From: Cellulomonas sp. 73-92
Lineage (GTDB): Bacteria > Actinomycetota > Actinomycetes > Actinomycetales > Cellulomonadaceae
Direction of reading: 5' to 3'
Assembly (NCBI RefSeq): GCF_001898175.1
Contig: NZ_MKTH01000024.1
Coordinates: 253,463-317,462, forward strand
Length of the DNA: 64,000 nucleotides
The notes under the pieces are model-generated. The model was given only the letters and a program-made list of their open reading frames with translations. It did no database searches and was not told where the DNA came from. Position 1 is the first letter of the stretch; each line of letters begins with the position of its first letter. Of this stretch, positions 36,088 to 45,592 are shown piece after piece. The translations under genes and the position numbers were made by a program.

Positions 36088-36300
36088 ATGGTCACCGTCA
36101 CCGAGCGGCGGACGCCGCAGGCGGAGCGCTTCGACAGGCGGCTGCTGCCGCCGATGATGGTCTCGGCGCTGTACCTGGCGACCGCGATCGGTCAGCCGTT
36201 GATCGGCCGCTTCGTCGACAGCTGCGGCGCCAGGCGCACGTTCCTCATCGGCGCAGCGCTCACCCTCACCGCGGGCGTCGTCGGCGTGCTCTCGCCGACC
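36088..36300 (+). pseudogene. MFS transporter remnant
   Basis: From ATG 36088 the frame gives an MFS start (RRLLPPMM), then jumps directly to VSALYLATAIGQPLIGRFVD and FLIGAALTLTAGVVGVLSPT. In intact drug-efflux MFS proteins some 30-40 residues (first helix and loop) separate these parts, so there is an internal in-frame deletion, and homology ends near 36300 with the remaining helices lost. It is divergent from the MarR-like remnant. It is non-functional as a transporter. Confidence 0.6.
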
Positions 36301-36352
36301 GGGCGCTCCCCCAGGTCGGCCGCGAGAAGGACGAGAGCCGCCGGCCTCAGCG

Positions 36353-36372
36353 GTGACGGGTCCGTCCGTCAC
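36353..36372 (-). terminator. Hairpin at the end of kup
   Basis: GTGACGG-GTCCGT-CCGTCAC: a perfect 7-bp stem with a 6-base loop overlapping the kup stop codon at 36369. It is a likely transcript end for kup. Confidence 0.4.
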
Positions 36373-38327
36373 AGCCCCAGGTTGGCCCCCATCACCACCG
36401 TGCGGTCGGGCGGCAGGTGGAACACCTCCGTGCGGTTGGCGGCGTTGTGCGCCATCCAGACGAACAGCCGCTCCTGCCAGCCCGTCATCCGCGGCGCCCC
36501 GCTGGCGTGCAGGGTCAGCACGGACAGGAAGTAGTGCGCATCGGCGATGTCGACGTCCAGCTCGGGCGACGTCCCGATGGCCAGCGCCAGCCCCCGGGGG
36601 ATGTCCTGGCTGTCGTTGAAGCCGACCCGCACCGTCACGTGCACGATGCCGTCGTCGCCGTAGCCCAGGTCGTCCACCTGCACGCGGTCCGCGTGCCGGA
36701 TGTGCGGCACGTTCTCGTTGACGATCTGCACGATGGCGACGTGCTCGTGCAGCACGTGGTTGAAGGTGACGTGCGAGCGCAGGGCCAGCGGCGTCGTCGT
36801 CTTGTTGGGGTGCGGGAACACGGCGAAGCCCGGCACGCGCGCGACACCCTTCTCGCGCACCATGGTGACGAACTCGTCCAGGGGTCCCTCCAGCCGGGCA
36901 CGCTGCTCGTTGAGGGTCCGTGCGCCCGTGCGCCAGGTGGTCATCAGGGTGACCACGACCCCGGCGATGAGCAGCGGCAGCCACCCGCCGCTGACGATCT
37001 TCAGCAGGTTCGCGCCGAAGAACAGGATCTCCAGGCCGCCGACGACGACGCTGTAGGCGACCACCTTCCACGGCGCCCAACCCCACACCCGTTTGGCCAG
37101 CAGCAGGAACAGCAGGCTGGTGAGGACCAGCGTGCCGGTCACCGCCAGCCCGTAGGCGGTGGCCAGGTGCGCCGAGCTGCGGAACACGCCGATCAGCACG
37201 AGCACGCCCACGAAGAGGATCCAGTTCACCGCGGGCACGTAGATCTGGCCGCCCTCCTCCCGAGAGGTGTGGCGCACCGCCAGTCGGGGGAACAGGCCCA
37301 GCCGCACGGCCTGCCGGGACACCGAGTAGGCGCCGGAGATCACCGCCTGGGACGCGATGACGGTCGCCACGGTTGCGAGCACGACGAGCGGCAGCGTCGC
37401 CCAGCCCGGGGCCATGCGGAAGAACGGGTTGGCCGTGGTGCTCGGGTCGCGCAGGATCATCGCGCCCTGGCCGAAGTAGTTGAGGATCAGCGCGGGAAAC
37501 ACGACCAGGTACCACGCGCGGCGGATCGCGTGCGGCCCGAAGTGGCCCATGTCCGCGTACAGCGCCTCCGCGCCGGTGATCGTCAGCACCACCGCCCCGA
37601 GCGCGATGAAGGCGACGAACGGGCGGTCGACGACGAAGGCCAGCGCGTAGGTCGGCGAGAGCGCACGCAGCACCCCGGGGTTGCGCACGATCTGCGGCAC
37701 CCCGAGCACGGCCAGCACGACGAACCACGCGGCCATCACGGGCGCGAAGGCCCGGCTGACGGTTTCGGTCCCCCGCCGCTGCACGACGAAGAGCAGCGTG
37801 AGGATCACCACGGACACCGGCAGCACCAGCTGCTGCAGGCCCGGGTCCGCCACGGCGAGACCCTCCATCGCGGACATCACGGAGATCGCCGGCGTGATGA
37901 CGCTGTCGCCGTAGAACAGCGCCGCGCCGAAGATCCCGAGCAGCGTGGCCGCGGCGAGCCGCCGCGGGTCGCCGAGGCGCTCCCGCAGCAGCGCGACGAG
38001 GGCGAGGATGCCGCCCTCCCCCTCGTTGTCGGCGCGCATGATCAGCGCGACGTACTTCACCGACACCACGACGGTGATGGACCAGAACACCATCGACACC
38101 ACGCCGAGCACGTCGCCGGCGGTCGGCTGCACCTCGTTGTGGTCGATGCTGAACACGGTCTGCAGCGCGTACAGCGGGCTGGTCCCGATGTCGCCGAAGA
38201 CGACGCCGAGCGCGCCGAGCGCGAGGGCTGTCCCCCCGTGGCGGACCAGGCGCCCCGGCGGCGGGGCGGCGGCGTCCGTCGTGGCCTGCGTGCCACCGGG
38301 ATCGTCCGAGACCTGCGCGTCGCTCAC
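36369..38327 (-). CDS. kup: Kup potassium transporter
   Basis: 652 residues from GTG 38327. About 12 N-terminal membrane segments start with LGALGVVFGDIGTSPLYAL, the Kup signature, and VLGVVSMVFWSITVVVSVKY. A cytoplasmic C-terminal domain of about 200 residues follows. It takes up potassium with protons at the cytoplasmic membrane. It stands alone, flanked by the MFS remnant and the GH63-like gene. Confidence 0.96.
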   Translation of the reverse strand: MSDAQVSDDPGGTQATTDAAAPPPGRLVRHGGTALALGALGVVFGDIGTSPLYALQTVFSIDHNEVQPTAGDVLGVVSMVFWSITVVVSVKYVALIMRADNEGEGGILALVALLRERLGDPRRLAAATLLGIFGAALFYGDSVITPAISVMSAMEGLAVADPGLQQLVLPVSVVILTLLFVVQRRGTETVSRAFAPVMAAWFVVLAVLGVPQIVRNPGVLRALSPTYALAFVVDRPFVAFIALGAVVLTITGAEALYADMGHFGPHAIRRAWYLVVFPALILNYFGQGAMILRDPSTTANPFFRMAPGWATLPLVVLATVATVIASQAVISGAYSVSRQAVRLGLFPRLAVRHTSREEGGQIYVPAVNWILFVGVLVLIGVFRSSAHLATAYGLAVTGTLVLTSLLFLLLAKRVWGWAPWKVVAYSVVVGGLEILFFGANLLKIVSGGWLPLLIAGVVVTLMTTWRTGARTLNEQRARLEGPLDEFVTMVREKGVARVPGFAVFPHPNKTTTPLALRSHVTFNHVLHEHVAIVQIVNENVPHIRHADRVQVDDLGYGDDGIVHVTVRVGFNDSQDIPRGLALAIGTSPELDVDIADAHYFLSVLTLHASGAPRMTGWQERLFVWMAHNAANRTEVFHLPPDRTVVMGANLGL

Positions 38328-38390
38328 CCGCGCATCGTGGCACGAGACATCCGTGGCGACCGCCGCAGGAGTCCACCAACGGCGCCCGTG

Positions 38391-41039
38391 TCAGGGTTCG
38401 TCGATCGACGCGTCGCGGTGCAGCAGCAGGTCGGCGACGAGCGCGGTCCACCCCGTCTGGTGCGAGGCGCCGAGGCCCTGGCCGGTGTCGCCGTGGAAGT
38501 ACTCGTGGAACAGCACGTCGCGCTGCCAGGCGACGCCGTCGCGGAACGGTGGACCGTCGCCGAGCGCGGGGCGCCGGCCGTCGGCGCCTGGCAGGAGGAC
38601 GGACGTCACGCGCCGGCTCAGCTCGGTCGCGGCCTCCGACAGCGTCATGGTCCGCCCCGAGCCGGTCGGCAGCTCGAGCCGCAGCCCGTCGCCGTACAGC
38701 CGCGCGAACCTCCGCAGCCCGTGGATGAGCATGACGTTGGCGGGCAGCCAGACCGGCCCGCGCCAGTTGGAGTTGCCGCCGAACACGCCGCTCCGCGACT
38801 CGCCCGGCTCGTAGCCGACCTCGGCCCGGAACCCGGGCAGGTCGAGGACGAAGGGCTGGTCCCGGTGCCGCTTGGACAGCGACCGGATGCCGTACGGCGA
38901 GAGGAACTCCTCCTCGTCGAGCACCGCCGCCAGCAGGCGGTGCAGGTTCGCCGTCGGCACCATCGCCAGCAGCCGTCCCAGCCCCCCGTCGCGCTCGTGC
39001 GTCACGCTCAGCGGGTCGGCGAACTCGGGCCGGTGGGCCATGAACCAGTCGAGCTCCGCGGCGAACCCCGGCAGCCGGCCGAGCGTGCCCGTGCCGAGCG
39101 TCGTCGTGGCGATCATCGGCAGCAGCCCGACGAGCGAGCGCACGCGGATCGGCGTACGGGTGCCGTCAGCGGCGGCGAGGACGTCGTAGTAGAAGCCGTC
39201 GGCCTCGTCCCACAGGTTCTGCCGGCGGGCGGCGGTCGCGATGTAGGCGAAGTGCTCGAGGAACTTCGTGGCCATGGTCTCGTAGGCGTCGTCGTGCTCG
39301 GCGAGGACGAGGGCGATCTCGAGCATGTCCAGGCAGTACATCGCCATCCACGCCGTGCCGTCGCTCTGCTCGAGCCGCCCGGCGACCGGCAGGGGCGCGG
39401 AACGGTCGATCGGGCCGATGTTGTCCAGGCCGAGGAACCCGCCCTCGAAGACGTTGTCGCCGCCCTCGTCCTCCCGGTTCACCCACCAGGTGAAGTTGAT
39501 GAGCAGGCGCTGGAACGTGCGCTCGAGGAACTCGTAGTCGTCGTCGCCCGCGCAGTGGAACACGCGCAGCGCGGCCCACGCCTGCACCGGTGGGTTGACG
39601 TCGCCGAAGGCCCACTCGTACGCGGGGATCTGGCCGCCCGGGTGCATGTAGGTGTCCTGGAGCAGCATGAGGAGCTGCTCCTTGGCGAGCTCGGGATCGA
39701 CGTGCGCCAGGGCGACGGCCTGGAACGCGAGGTCCCACGCGGCGAACCACGGGTACTCCCACGCGTCCGGCATCGAGAACACGTCCTGGGCCGACAGGTG
39801 CCGCCAGGCCGAGTTGCGCCCGCCGCGGCGCGCGTCGGGCGGCGGCGGCCCCGCGGGATCCCCATCGAGCCACTCGTGGACGTCGTAGTCGTAGAACTGC
39901 TTGCCCCACAGCAGCCCGGCGAACGCCTGACGGGCCAGCCCCGCCTCGTCCGGGGTGAACCGGGGGCCGACGAGGGCCGCGTAGAACTCGTCGGCCTCGC
40001 GCTCGCGCTGCGCCATGACGGCCGCGAAGTCGTCGCCGAGGCCCGACACGGCCCCGGCGGTCAACCGCACGCGCACCTCGCGGCGCTCCCCCGGACCGAC
40101 CCGGAGCTCGTGGCGCACCGCGCACTTCGTCCCGACCTGGTCCGGGTTGACGGTCGCGCTGCCGTGGACGACGGCGTCGTTGATCCCGTCCTTCGGGAAC
40201 GGCGACCTGTTCGGCGACCCGAACAGGCGCTCGCTGTTGGTCTCGTTGTCGCAGAAGAGCGCCGTCGCCTCGGGGTCGTAGGCCAGGTGCATCTCGCCGA
40301 GGTCCTGGTGGCGGACGCGCACGGCGCCGGGGGTCGCGAGGTCGAGCTGCGGCCGGGGCGTCGCGTCCCGTCCCCAGGCCCAGGTGTTGCGGAACCACAC
40401 GGTCGGCAGCACCCAGATCGTCGCCTCGTCGGGCCCGTGGTTCTCGACCGTCACCCGCATGAGGACGTCGTCGGGCGCCTGCTTCGCATAGGCGACCTCG
40501 ATGCCCCAGTAGCGGTCGTCGTCGAAGACCCCGGTGTCCCCCAGCTCGTACTCCGGGTCGTGACGACCCCGCGCCCGGTTCTGCGCCACCAGGGCGTCGT
40601 AGGGGAACCCGGCCTGCGGGTAGTGGTAGCGCCAGCGCATCCACGAGTGGGTGGGGGTGGAGTCCAGGTACCACCAGTACTCCTTGACGTCCTCCCCGTG
40701 GTTGCCCTCGTTGCCGGTCAGGCCGAACATCCGTTCCTTGAGGATCGGGTCGCGCCCGTTCCAGACCGCCAGGCCCAGGCAGAGCAGCTGGCGGTCGTCG
40801 CACACGGCCGCCATGCCATCCTCGTTCCACCGGTACGCGCGGGACCGGGCGTGGTCGTGCGGGAACGACTCCCAGGCTGTCCCGTCCGCGGAGTAGTCCT
40901 CGCGCACGGTGCCCCACGCGCGCTCGGCCACGTACGGACCCCACGTCGCCCACGTCGGCGCGCCGGTGGGCGCGGACCGCCCCCGCGGGATCGACCGCAG
41001 TCGCCGGGCCTCCGCCGACGCGTCGCCGTCCGTGGTCAT
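38391..41039 (-). CDS. GH63-like (MGH1-type) glucosidase
   Basis: 882 residues from ATG 41039 with GAGGGGAG upstream. An N-terminal beta-sandwich (about 1-330) is followed by an (alpha/alpha)6 barrel with EYPWFAAWDLAFQAVALAHV, GFLGLDNIGP, NSNWRGPVWLPANVML and a terminal FHEYFHGDTGQGLGA. These are features of GH63-related glucosidases acting on alpha-linked glucose such as glucosylglycerate. It has no signal peptide. An 18-bp tandem repeat lies just before the start. The substrate is not determined by sequence. Confidence 0.85.
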   Translation of the reverse strand: MTTDGDASAEARRLRSIPRGRSAPTGAPTWATWGPYVAERAWGTVREDYSADGTAWESFPHDHARSRAYRWNEDGMAAVCDDRQLLCLGLAVWNGRDPILKERMFGLTGNEGNHGEDVKEYWWYLDSTPTHSWMRWRYHYPQAGFPYDALVAQNRARGRHDPEYELGDTGVFDDDRYWGIEVAYAKQAPDDVLMRVTVENHGPDEATIWVLPTVWFRNTWAWGRDATPRPQLDLATPGAVRVRHQDLGEMHLAYDPEATALFCDNETNSERLFGSPNRSPFPKDGINDAVVHGSATVNPDQVGTKCAVRHELRVGPGERREVRVRLTAGAVSGLGDDFAAVMAQREREADEFYAALVGPRFTPDEAGLARQAFAGLLWGKQFYDYDVHEWLDGDPAGPPPPDARRGGRNSAWRHLSAQDVFSMPDAWEYPWFAAWDLAFQAVALAHVDPELAKEQLLMLLQDTYMHPGGQIPAYEWAFGDVNPPVQAWAALRVFHCAGDDDYEFLERTFQRLLINFTWWVNREDEGGDNVFEGGFLGLDNIGPIDRSAPLPVAGRLEQSDGTAWMAMYCLDMLEIALVLAEHDDAYETMATKFLEHFAYIATAARRQNLWDEADGFYYDVLAAADGTRTPIRVRSLVGLLPMIATTTLGTGTLGRLPGFAAELDWFMAHRPEFADPLSVTHERDGGLGRLLAMVPTANLHRLLAAVLDEEEFLSPYGIRSLSKRHRDQPFVLDLPGFRAEVGYEPGESRSGVFGGNSNWRGPVWLPANVMLIHGLRRFARLYGDGLRLELPTGSGRTMTLSEAATELSRRVTSVLLPGADGRRPALGDGPPFRDGVAWQRDVLFHEYFHGDTGQGLGASHQTGWTALVADLLLHRDASIDEP

Positions 41040-41052
41040 CGGTGCTCCCCTC

Positions 41053-41088
41053 GCAGGTGGACCGAGCGTCGCAGGTGGACCGAGCGTC
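41053..41088. repeat. Two tandem 18-bp repeats before the GH63-like gene
   Basis: GCAGGTGGACCGAGCGTC occurs twice head to tail, followed by a partial third copy (GCACGTG). It lies 14-49 bp upstream of ATG 41039 and may be regulatory or a slippage product. Confidence 0.75.
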
Positions 41089-41118
41089 GCACGTGCCGCC
41101 CGGCGCGGGCACGACCAG

Positions 41119-41880
41119 TCAGCCGACGCCGATCTCCTGGCCGTCGACGGACACGTGCAGCTCGGGGCTCTTCTCGGGCCAGAAAGCGACGAGACCGGCG
41201 ATCTTCGTCGACTCCGGCAACGGGGTGCGGTACGACCACGCCGCGTCGCTGACCGTGGTCCCGTCGACGGTCAGGTCCCAGTAGGTGGCCGTGCCCTTGT
41301 AGGGGCAGTGGCTGACCGTGGACACGGGCGTCAGCAGGTCCATCCGGACGTCGACCTGCGGGAGGTAGTAGCGCGGGACGAGCCCCGTCTCGAACAGCAC
41401 GACCGGACGGCGCGAGTCCGCGACGACCACGCCTGCGCACGTCACGACGACGTGGCGGCTGCTGGCCAGCGCGTCGATGCGCACGTACGGGCTCCGCGGG
41501 TGGGTGAAGACGACCTCGTCCTCCTCCAGCCAGGTGTCCAATGCCGACCACGTGAGCGCGTACGCGTCCCGGAGCGCGACCACCTCGGCCTCCGGATGAC
41601 GACGCGCCGCGCGCGGCAGGACCCGGTTCCCGATCACGACGTCGAAGACGTCGCTGACACCGAGGACCTTGGAGCGCGGGCCCCGGCCCGCCGGTCGCAG
41701 CTCGACCTCGAGGTCCTGCGCGGTGAAGAAGTACTCCGGGAAGTACGGGTGCTCCCACACCTGCAACGGTGCGACGGAGTCCACCACCAGCTCCCCAGCG
41801 CTGAAAGCCCGGACTCGCTTGCGGCCCTGCTGGACGGTTCCCGGCGTGATGACGAACGGGTTCTCGACGACGTCGGCCAT
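41119..41880 (-). CDS. Double DUF427 domain protein
   Basis: 253 residues with two DUF427 units: the first about residues 20-110 and the second about 125-235, containing CPYKGTATYWDL typical of the family. Soluble, with no signal peptide. The function of DUF427 proteins is unknown; many actinobacteria carry them in stress or metabolic loci. It lies 79 bp before the GH63-like start on the same strand and may be cotranscribed with it. Confidence 0.9.
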   Translation of the reverse strand: MADVVENPFVITPGTVQQGRKRVRAFSAGELVVDSVAPLQVWEHPYFPEYFFTAQDLEVELRPAGRGPRSKVLGVSDVFDVVIGNRVLPRAARRHPEAEVVALRDAYALTWSALDTWLEEDEVVFTHPRSPYVRIDALASSRHVVVTCAGVVVADSRRPVVLFETGLVPRYYLPQVDVRMDLLTPVSTVSHCPYKGTATYWDLTVDGTTVSDAAWSYRTPLPESTKIAGLVAFWPEKSPELHVSVDGQEIGVG

Positions 41881-42086
41881 GGTCTCGGCTCACTCTCTCG
41901 TGGGAACGGGGGTCTCGTGCGACGCGTGACCTCAGCGTGTGGTGACGGTGGGCTCAGGTGCGGTCCAGGCCGCGCACGAGCCGTCGCAGCCGGGCGGCTG
42001 CAGGTGCCCGAACGGGTTCATGTGGGAGGAACCCGCCGGCCGCCGGCCGGATTCCGAAGGCCCGGCCGGGCCCGGTCCGCCTCCCT

Positions 42087-42113
42087 CGCGGACGCGCGGC
42101 TCGCGCGTCCGCG
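42087..42113 (-). terminator. Strong hairpin after yeiH-like gene
   Basis: CGCGGACGCGCG, loop GCT, then its perfect complement: a 12-bp stem starting 5 bp past the stop codon at 42119. Probably the transcript end of the exporter gene. The rest of the 41881-42086 gap shows nothing clear. Confidence 0.65.
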
Positions 42114-42118
42114 CGCCG

Positions 42119-43186
42119 CTACAGGCGCCCCGTGAGCGCCTGCAGCCCGAGGCTGCTGCTCGCCACCGCGACCCACAGCACGCCGCCGAGGGCGAGCGGT
42201 CGCCACCCGGCGCGGCGCAGGCCCTCCACCGGGGTGAGCAGCCCCACGCCGGCGAGCGCGACGGCCGTCAGCACCCGCGCCGTCCAGCCCACGCCCGGCA
42301 GCCAGCCCGCCGGCACCACTCCGGTGCTGTTCACGCCCGCCGCGATGAGGAAGAGGACGAGGAACGGCGGGACCAGCCTGGACCACCGCAGCGTCGGTGC
42401 CCGTCCGCCGGCCGCGGTGGCGGCGGCCCGCGCCCGGCGGTGGGCGCCGACCGCCAGCCCCAGGGAGATCGGCACGATCATCAGGGTCCGCGTCAGCTTG
42501 ACGACCACGGCGGTGGCCAGGGCGCTGGCCCCGAAGACGGTCCCGGCGGCCACCACGGAGGACGTGTCGTTGATCGCGGTGCCGGCCCACAGGCCGAACG
42601 CCGCCTGGGACAGCCCCATCGCGTGGCCGATGAACGGGAAGAGCACCGCGGCCAGGGCGTTGAACAGGAAGATCGTGGTGACGGAGGTGGCGATCGCCAC
42701 CTCCGACGCTCCGATGACGGCGCTGGTGGTCGCGATCGCCGACGCGCCGCAGATGGCGGTCCCGACGCCGACCAGGGTGCGCGTCTCGCGGTCCAGCCCC
42801 AGGCGCCGGCCGACCAGCGCGGCGCCGACGAGCCCGACCGTCAGGGTGCCCAGCATCACCGGCAGGGCGGACCGGCCGGTGCGGACCACCTGGGTGAGGG
42901 ACAGCCCGAGCCCGAGCAGCACCACGGCGGCCTGCAGCACCTGCTTGGAGGCGAACCGGGCACCGGGCGCGAGCTCGAGCGACACCGAGCGTCGCACCAG
43001 CACCTCGCGGGTCAGCACGCCGAGCACGATGCCGATCACGGGCCCGCCGACGACCGGGACGAGGACGCCCACCCACGTGGCGAGGCCGCCGAGCGCGACG
43101 GCGAGCAGGAGGCCCGGCCAGCGGCGGCTGCGGACGACGGGCACGCTGACGGCGGTCGGGGCGAGAGAGGTCTCGGGGCTGGTCAC
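42119..43186 (-). CDS. YeiH-family (UPF0324) putative sulfite/sulfate exporter
   Basis: 355 residues from GTG 43186, with GGAGG 9 bases upstream. About 10 hydrophobic helices with the family motifs GVGTAICGASAIATTSAVIG and FGLWAGTAINDTSSVVAAG. The YeiH family is linked to export of sulfite or related anions and is often paired with a divergent LysR regulator, as here. That would fit a cell handling sulfane sulfur with TusA and DsrE, but the link is inference. Confidence 0.88.
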   Translation of the reverse strand: MTSPETSLAPTAVSVPVVRSRRWPGLLLAVALGGLATWVGVLVPVVGGPVIGIVLGVLTREVLVRRSVSLELAPGARFASKQVLQAAVVLLGLGLSLTQVVRTGRSALPVMLGTLTVGLVGAALVGRRLGLDRETRTLVGVGTAICGASAIATTSAVIGASEVAIATSVTTIFLFNALAAVLFPFIGHAMGLSQAAFGLWAGTAINDTSSVVAAGTVFGASALATAVVVKLTRTLMIVPISLGLAVGAHRRARAAATAAGGRAPTLRWSRLVPPFLVLFLIAAGVNSTGVVPAGWLPGVGWTARVLTAVALAGVGLLTPVEGLRRAGWRPLALGGVLWVAVASSSLGLQALTGRL

Positions 43187-43244
43187 CCGAGCAGCCTCCG
43201 CCCGTGCTGGCGTGCCCGCTAGCCGCCGGTCGCCGATCACGTCA

Positions 43245-43250
43245 TAGGCT
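43245..43250 (+). promoter_or_regulatory. -10 element of a probable leaderless promoter (LysR gene)
   Basis: TAGGCT matches TANNNT and ends 6 bp before ATG 43257, which has no ribosome site. It fits leaderless transcription starting at the ATG. Confidence 0.4.
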
Positions 43251-43256
43251 GCCCCT

Positions 43257-44186
43257 ATGGCGACATCCCCGGCCGCGGCGCCGGACCTGCGGGCCCTCGG
43301 CCTCCTCGTCGCCGTGGCCGACGCCGGCGGCATCGGCGCGGCCGCACGGTCCCTCGGGATCAGCCAGCCCTCCGCCAGCGACGGCGTCCGCGCGCTCGAG
43401 CGACGGCTCGGGCTGACGCTCGTCCGACGCGGACGCACGGGTTCGGAGCTCACCGACGCGGGGCGGATCGTCGTGGAGCTCGCGCGCCGGGTGCTCGCCG
43501 CGACGAGCGACCTGACGGACGCCGCGCGCACCCTGCGTGGCGAGGCGGCCACCCAGCTGACGGTGTGCGCCAGCCTGACGGTCGCCGAGCACCTGGTGCC
43601 CCAGTGGCTGGTCCGGATGGCGCACGAGGCGCCGGAGATCAGCATCGCCGTGCGCATGGCGAACTCCGCGGACGTGGCCGAGCAGGTGCGCTCCGGCGCG
43701 GTCGCCCTGGGCTTCGTCGAGGGCGCCTCCGCACCGCACGGGCTGCGCAGCACCACGATCTGCACCGACGAGCTCGCGCTCCTGGTGCGGGCCACCCACC
43801 CGTGGGCCGGCGCGACGGCGCCGCTGCGGCCGCGGGACCTGGACGGCGTGCCGCTGGCCTTGCGGGAGCCCGGCTCGGGCACCCGGGACGTGCTCGAGCG
43901 CTGGCTCGCCGAGGACGGCGTCCGGCCCACCGCCGCCGTCGAGGTCGCCTCGACCACGGCCCTCGTCGCCGCGGCGCTGTCCGGCGTCGCCCCGACCGTC
44001 ATCTCCCGGCTCGCCGTGCAGGCCGAGCTCGCGGAGGGTCGCCTGGTGCAGGTGCCGCTGGCCGACGCGCACGCGGCCCACCATCGCGGCGGTCCGCTGC
44101 GCCGCCGCATCCGCGCCGTCTGGCGCGGACCGGCGTCGCCCGGCCCTGCGGCGGCACGGCTGCTCGAGGTGATCCTCGAGGGATGA
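43257..44186 (+). CDS. LysR-family regulator beside the YeiH exporter
   Basis: 309 residues. The N-terminal helix-turn-helix (GGIGAAARSLGISQPSASDG) is followed by the effector-binding domain (LTVCASLTVAEHLVPQWLV). It is divergent from the yeiH-like gene with 70 bp between starts, the arrangement of YeiE/CysB-like regulators with YeiH exporters. It probably senses a sulfur metabolite and controls the exporter. Confidence 0.93.
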   Translation: MATSPAAAPDLRALGLLVAVADAGGIGAAARSLGISQPSASDGVRALERRLGLTLVRRGRTGSELTDAGRIVVELARRVLAATSDLTDAARTLRGEAATQLTVCASLTVAEHLVPQWLVRMAHEAPEISIAVRMANSADVAEQVRSGAVALGFVEGASAPHGLRSTTICTDELALLVRATHPWAGATAPLRPRDLDGVPLALREPGSGTRDVLERWLAEDGVRPTAAVEVASTTALVAAALSGVAPTVISRLAVQAELAEGRLVQVPLADAHAAHHRGGPLRRRIRAVWRGPASPGPAAARLLEVILEG

Positions 44187-44387
44187 CCAGCCGGGCCGCG
44201 TGCCCGCTGCCTGGCGGAGCGGCCGCCCTCCAGATGCCGGCACCACGCGGCGGATGACATCCTCGGTGAGAGTCGCTCGCCCGTGGCGCCCGAGGTCCGG
44301 CGCCGCGAGCCTGCCCGGGCAGGGGCCCACGCCCGGCCGTCCCGGGGTGCCGCCGTACCCCGCGCGCACCCGAGAGGTGACCAGCCG

Positions 44388-45122
44388 ATGCCTGCCGTCG
44401 TCGAGCTCCATAGCGCCGACCTGCCCACCTGGACCGCCGCCGTGGCCTGGACCACCCTCGGCCTCGGCCTGGCATGCGCCCTGCTCATCGTCGTCGACGT
44501 GCTGCGCCGGCCGCAGCGCATGGCCGTCATGGCGGTCGTCTGGCCGCTCACCGCGCTGTTCGGGTCGCTGCTCTGGACGGCCGCCTACCTGCGGTGGGGC
44601 CGGGGCGCCCGGCGCGGCCACGATCAGCACCGGCGCGAGCCGCCCATGGCCGTCGCGGTGGTCATCGGCACGTCGCACTGCGGGGCGGGATGCGCCCTGG
44701 GCGACCTCGTCGCCGAGTGGCTCATCGTCGCGCTCCCGGCGGTGGCGGTGGCCGGCGGCTACCGCTGGATCTTCGCCGACCGCCTCTACGCGGGCTGGGT
44801 GCTCGACTTCGCGCTCGCGTTCGGCATCGGCATCGCGTTCCAGTACTTCGCCATCGCGCCCATGCGTCACCTGTCCCGTCGCGAGGGCCTCAGGGCCGCC
44901 GTGACCGCTGACGCCCTGTCGATCACGGCGTGGCAGGTGGGGATGTACGGCACCATGGCGCTCGCCCAGCTCGCCGTGGTCCCCGCGCTCGCCGGCGGGC
45001 GACTCGCCGTGGCCTCGCCCCAGTTCTGGGCCGTCATGCAGGTCGCGATGGTCGTCGGATTCGTCACGGCCTACCCCGTCAACTGGTGGCTCATCCGGGC
45101 GGGCGTCAAGGAACGCATGTGA
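44388..45122 (+). CDS. DUF4396 membrane protein
   Basis: 244 residues from ATG 44388 (AGAGGTG about 10 bases upstream). About six membrane segments. The centre holds GTSHCGAGCALGDLVAEW, the conserved His-Cys-Cys patch of DUF4396, and later ITAWQVGMYGTMA. The His and Cys could bind a metal or heme. The function is unknown; homologues often lie near copper genes, as here. Confidence 0.88.
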   Translation: MPAVVELHSADLPTWTAAVAWTTLGLGLACALLIVVDVLRRPQRMAVMAVVWPLTALFGSLLWTAAYLRWGRGARRGHDQHRREPPMAVAVVIGTSHCGAGCALGDLVAEWLIVALPAVAVAGGYRWIFADRLYAGWVLDFALAFGIGIAFQYFAIAPMRHLSRREGLRAAVTADALSITAWQVGMYGTMALAQLAVVPALAGGRLAVASPQFWAVMQVAMVVGFVTAYPVNWWLIRAGVKERM

Positions 45123-45343
45123 GGCGCCCGCGTCCGTCGAGGCGCGCCGGCAGGGCCCGACGAAGCACCCGACCTCGGAGCCACCGGGCACCTGGCGGTC
45201 CTTGAGGGACACCCGCCAGACCTCTGGCAAACGTGAGGCGAACACCCGGGGGAACCCGTGGTCGCCCGATGGATGGTGGTCGTGCCGACAGGGGCGCCGG
45301 TTCTTCGGCGACGTGCTCGGCGCGATGAGAGGAGTGCACGGCG

Positions 45344-45592
45344 ATGATGGGGTGGTACGGCATGGGCATGGGCTGGGGAGCCTGGCTCGGGATGGGCCTG
45401 TTCTGGCTCGTGCTGCTGGGGGTGATCCTCTACGCGGTGGTGCGGCTCCTGCCGTCGGGTAGGGCCGGCGGCCGTGACCGCGGTGCGGACTCCCCCGCGG
45501 AGATCCTCGACCGGCGGTTCGCGCGCGGGGAGATCGACATCGAGACGTACCGGGCGCAGCGGGCGGCGCTGTTCGACGGGGGTGCACGGTGA
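45344..45592 (+). CDS. SHOCT-domain membrane protein 1
   Basis: 82 residues. A Met/Gly/Trp-rich start (MMGWYGMGMGWGAWLGMG), one transmembrane helix (LFWLVLLGVILYAVVRLL) and a C-terminal SHOCT domain (EILDRRFARGEIDIETYRAQ). A good AGAGGAG site precedes it. Its stop overlaps the cupredoxin start. It is nearly identical to the protein at 46369. SHOCT proteins are often accessory membrane proteins; the Met-rich start may touch copper. Confidence 0.88.
   Translation: MMGWYGMGMGWGAWLGMGLFWLVLLGVILYAVVRLLPSGRAGGRDRGADSPAEILDRRFARGEIDIETYRAQRAALFDGGAR

Noticed and set aside
36417..41252. A 1611-residue open frame on the plus strand
   Set aside because: It lies antisense to kup and the GH63-like gene and has the Arg/His/Val-rich composition of a high-GC shadow frame; no domain is visible.
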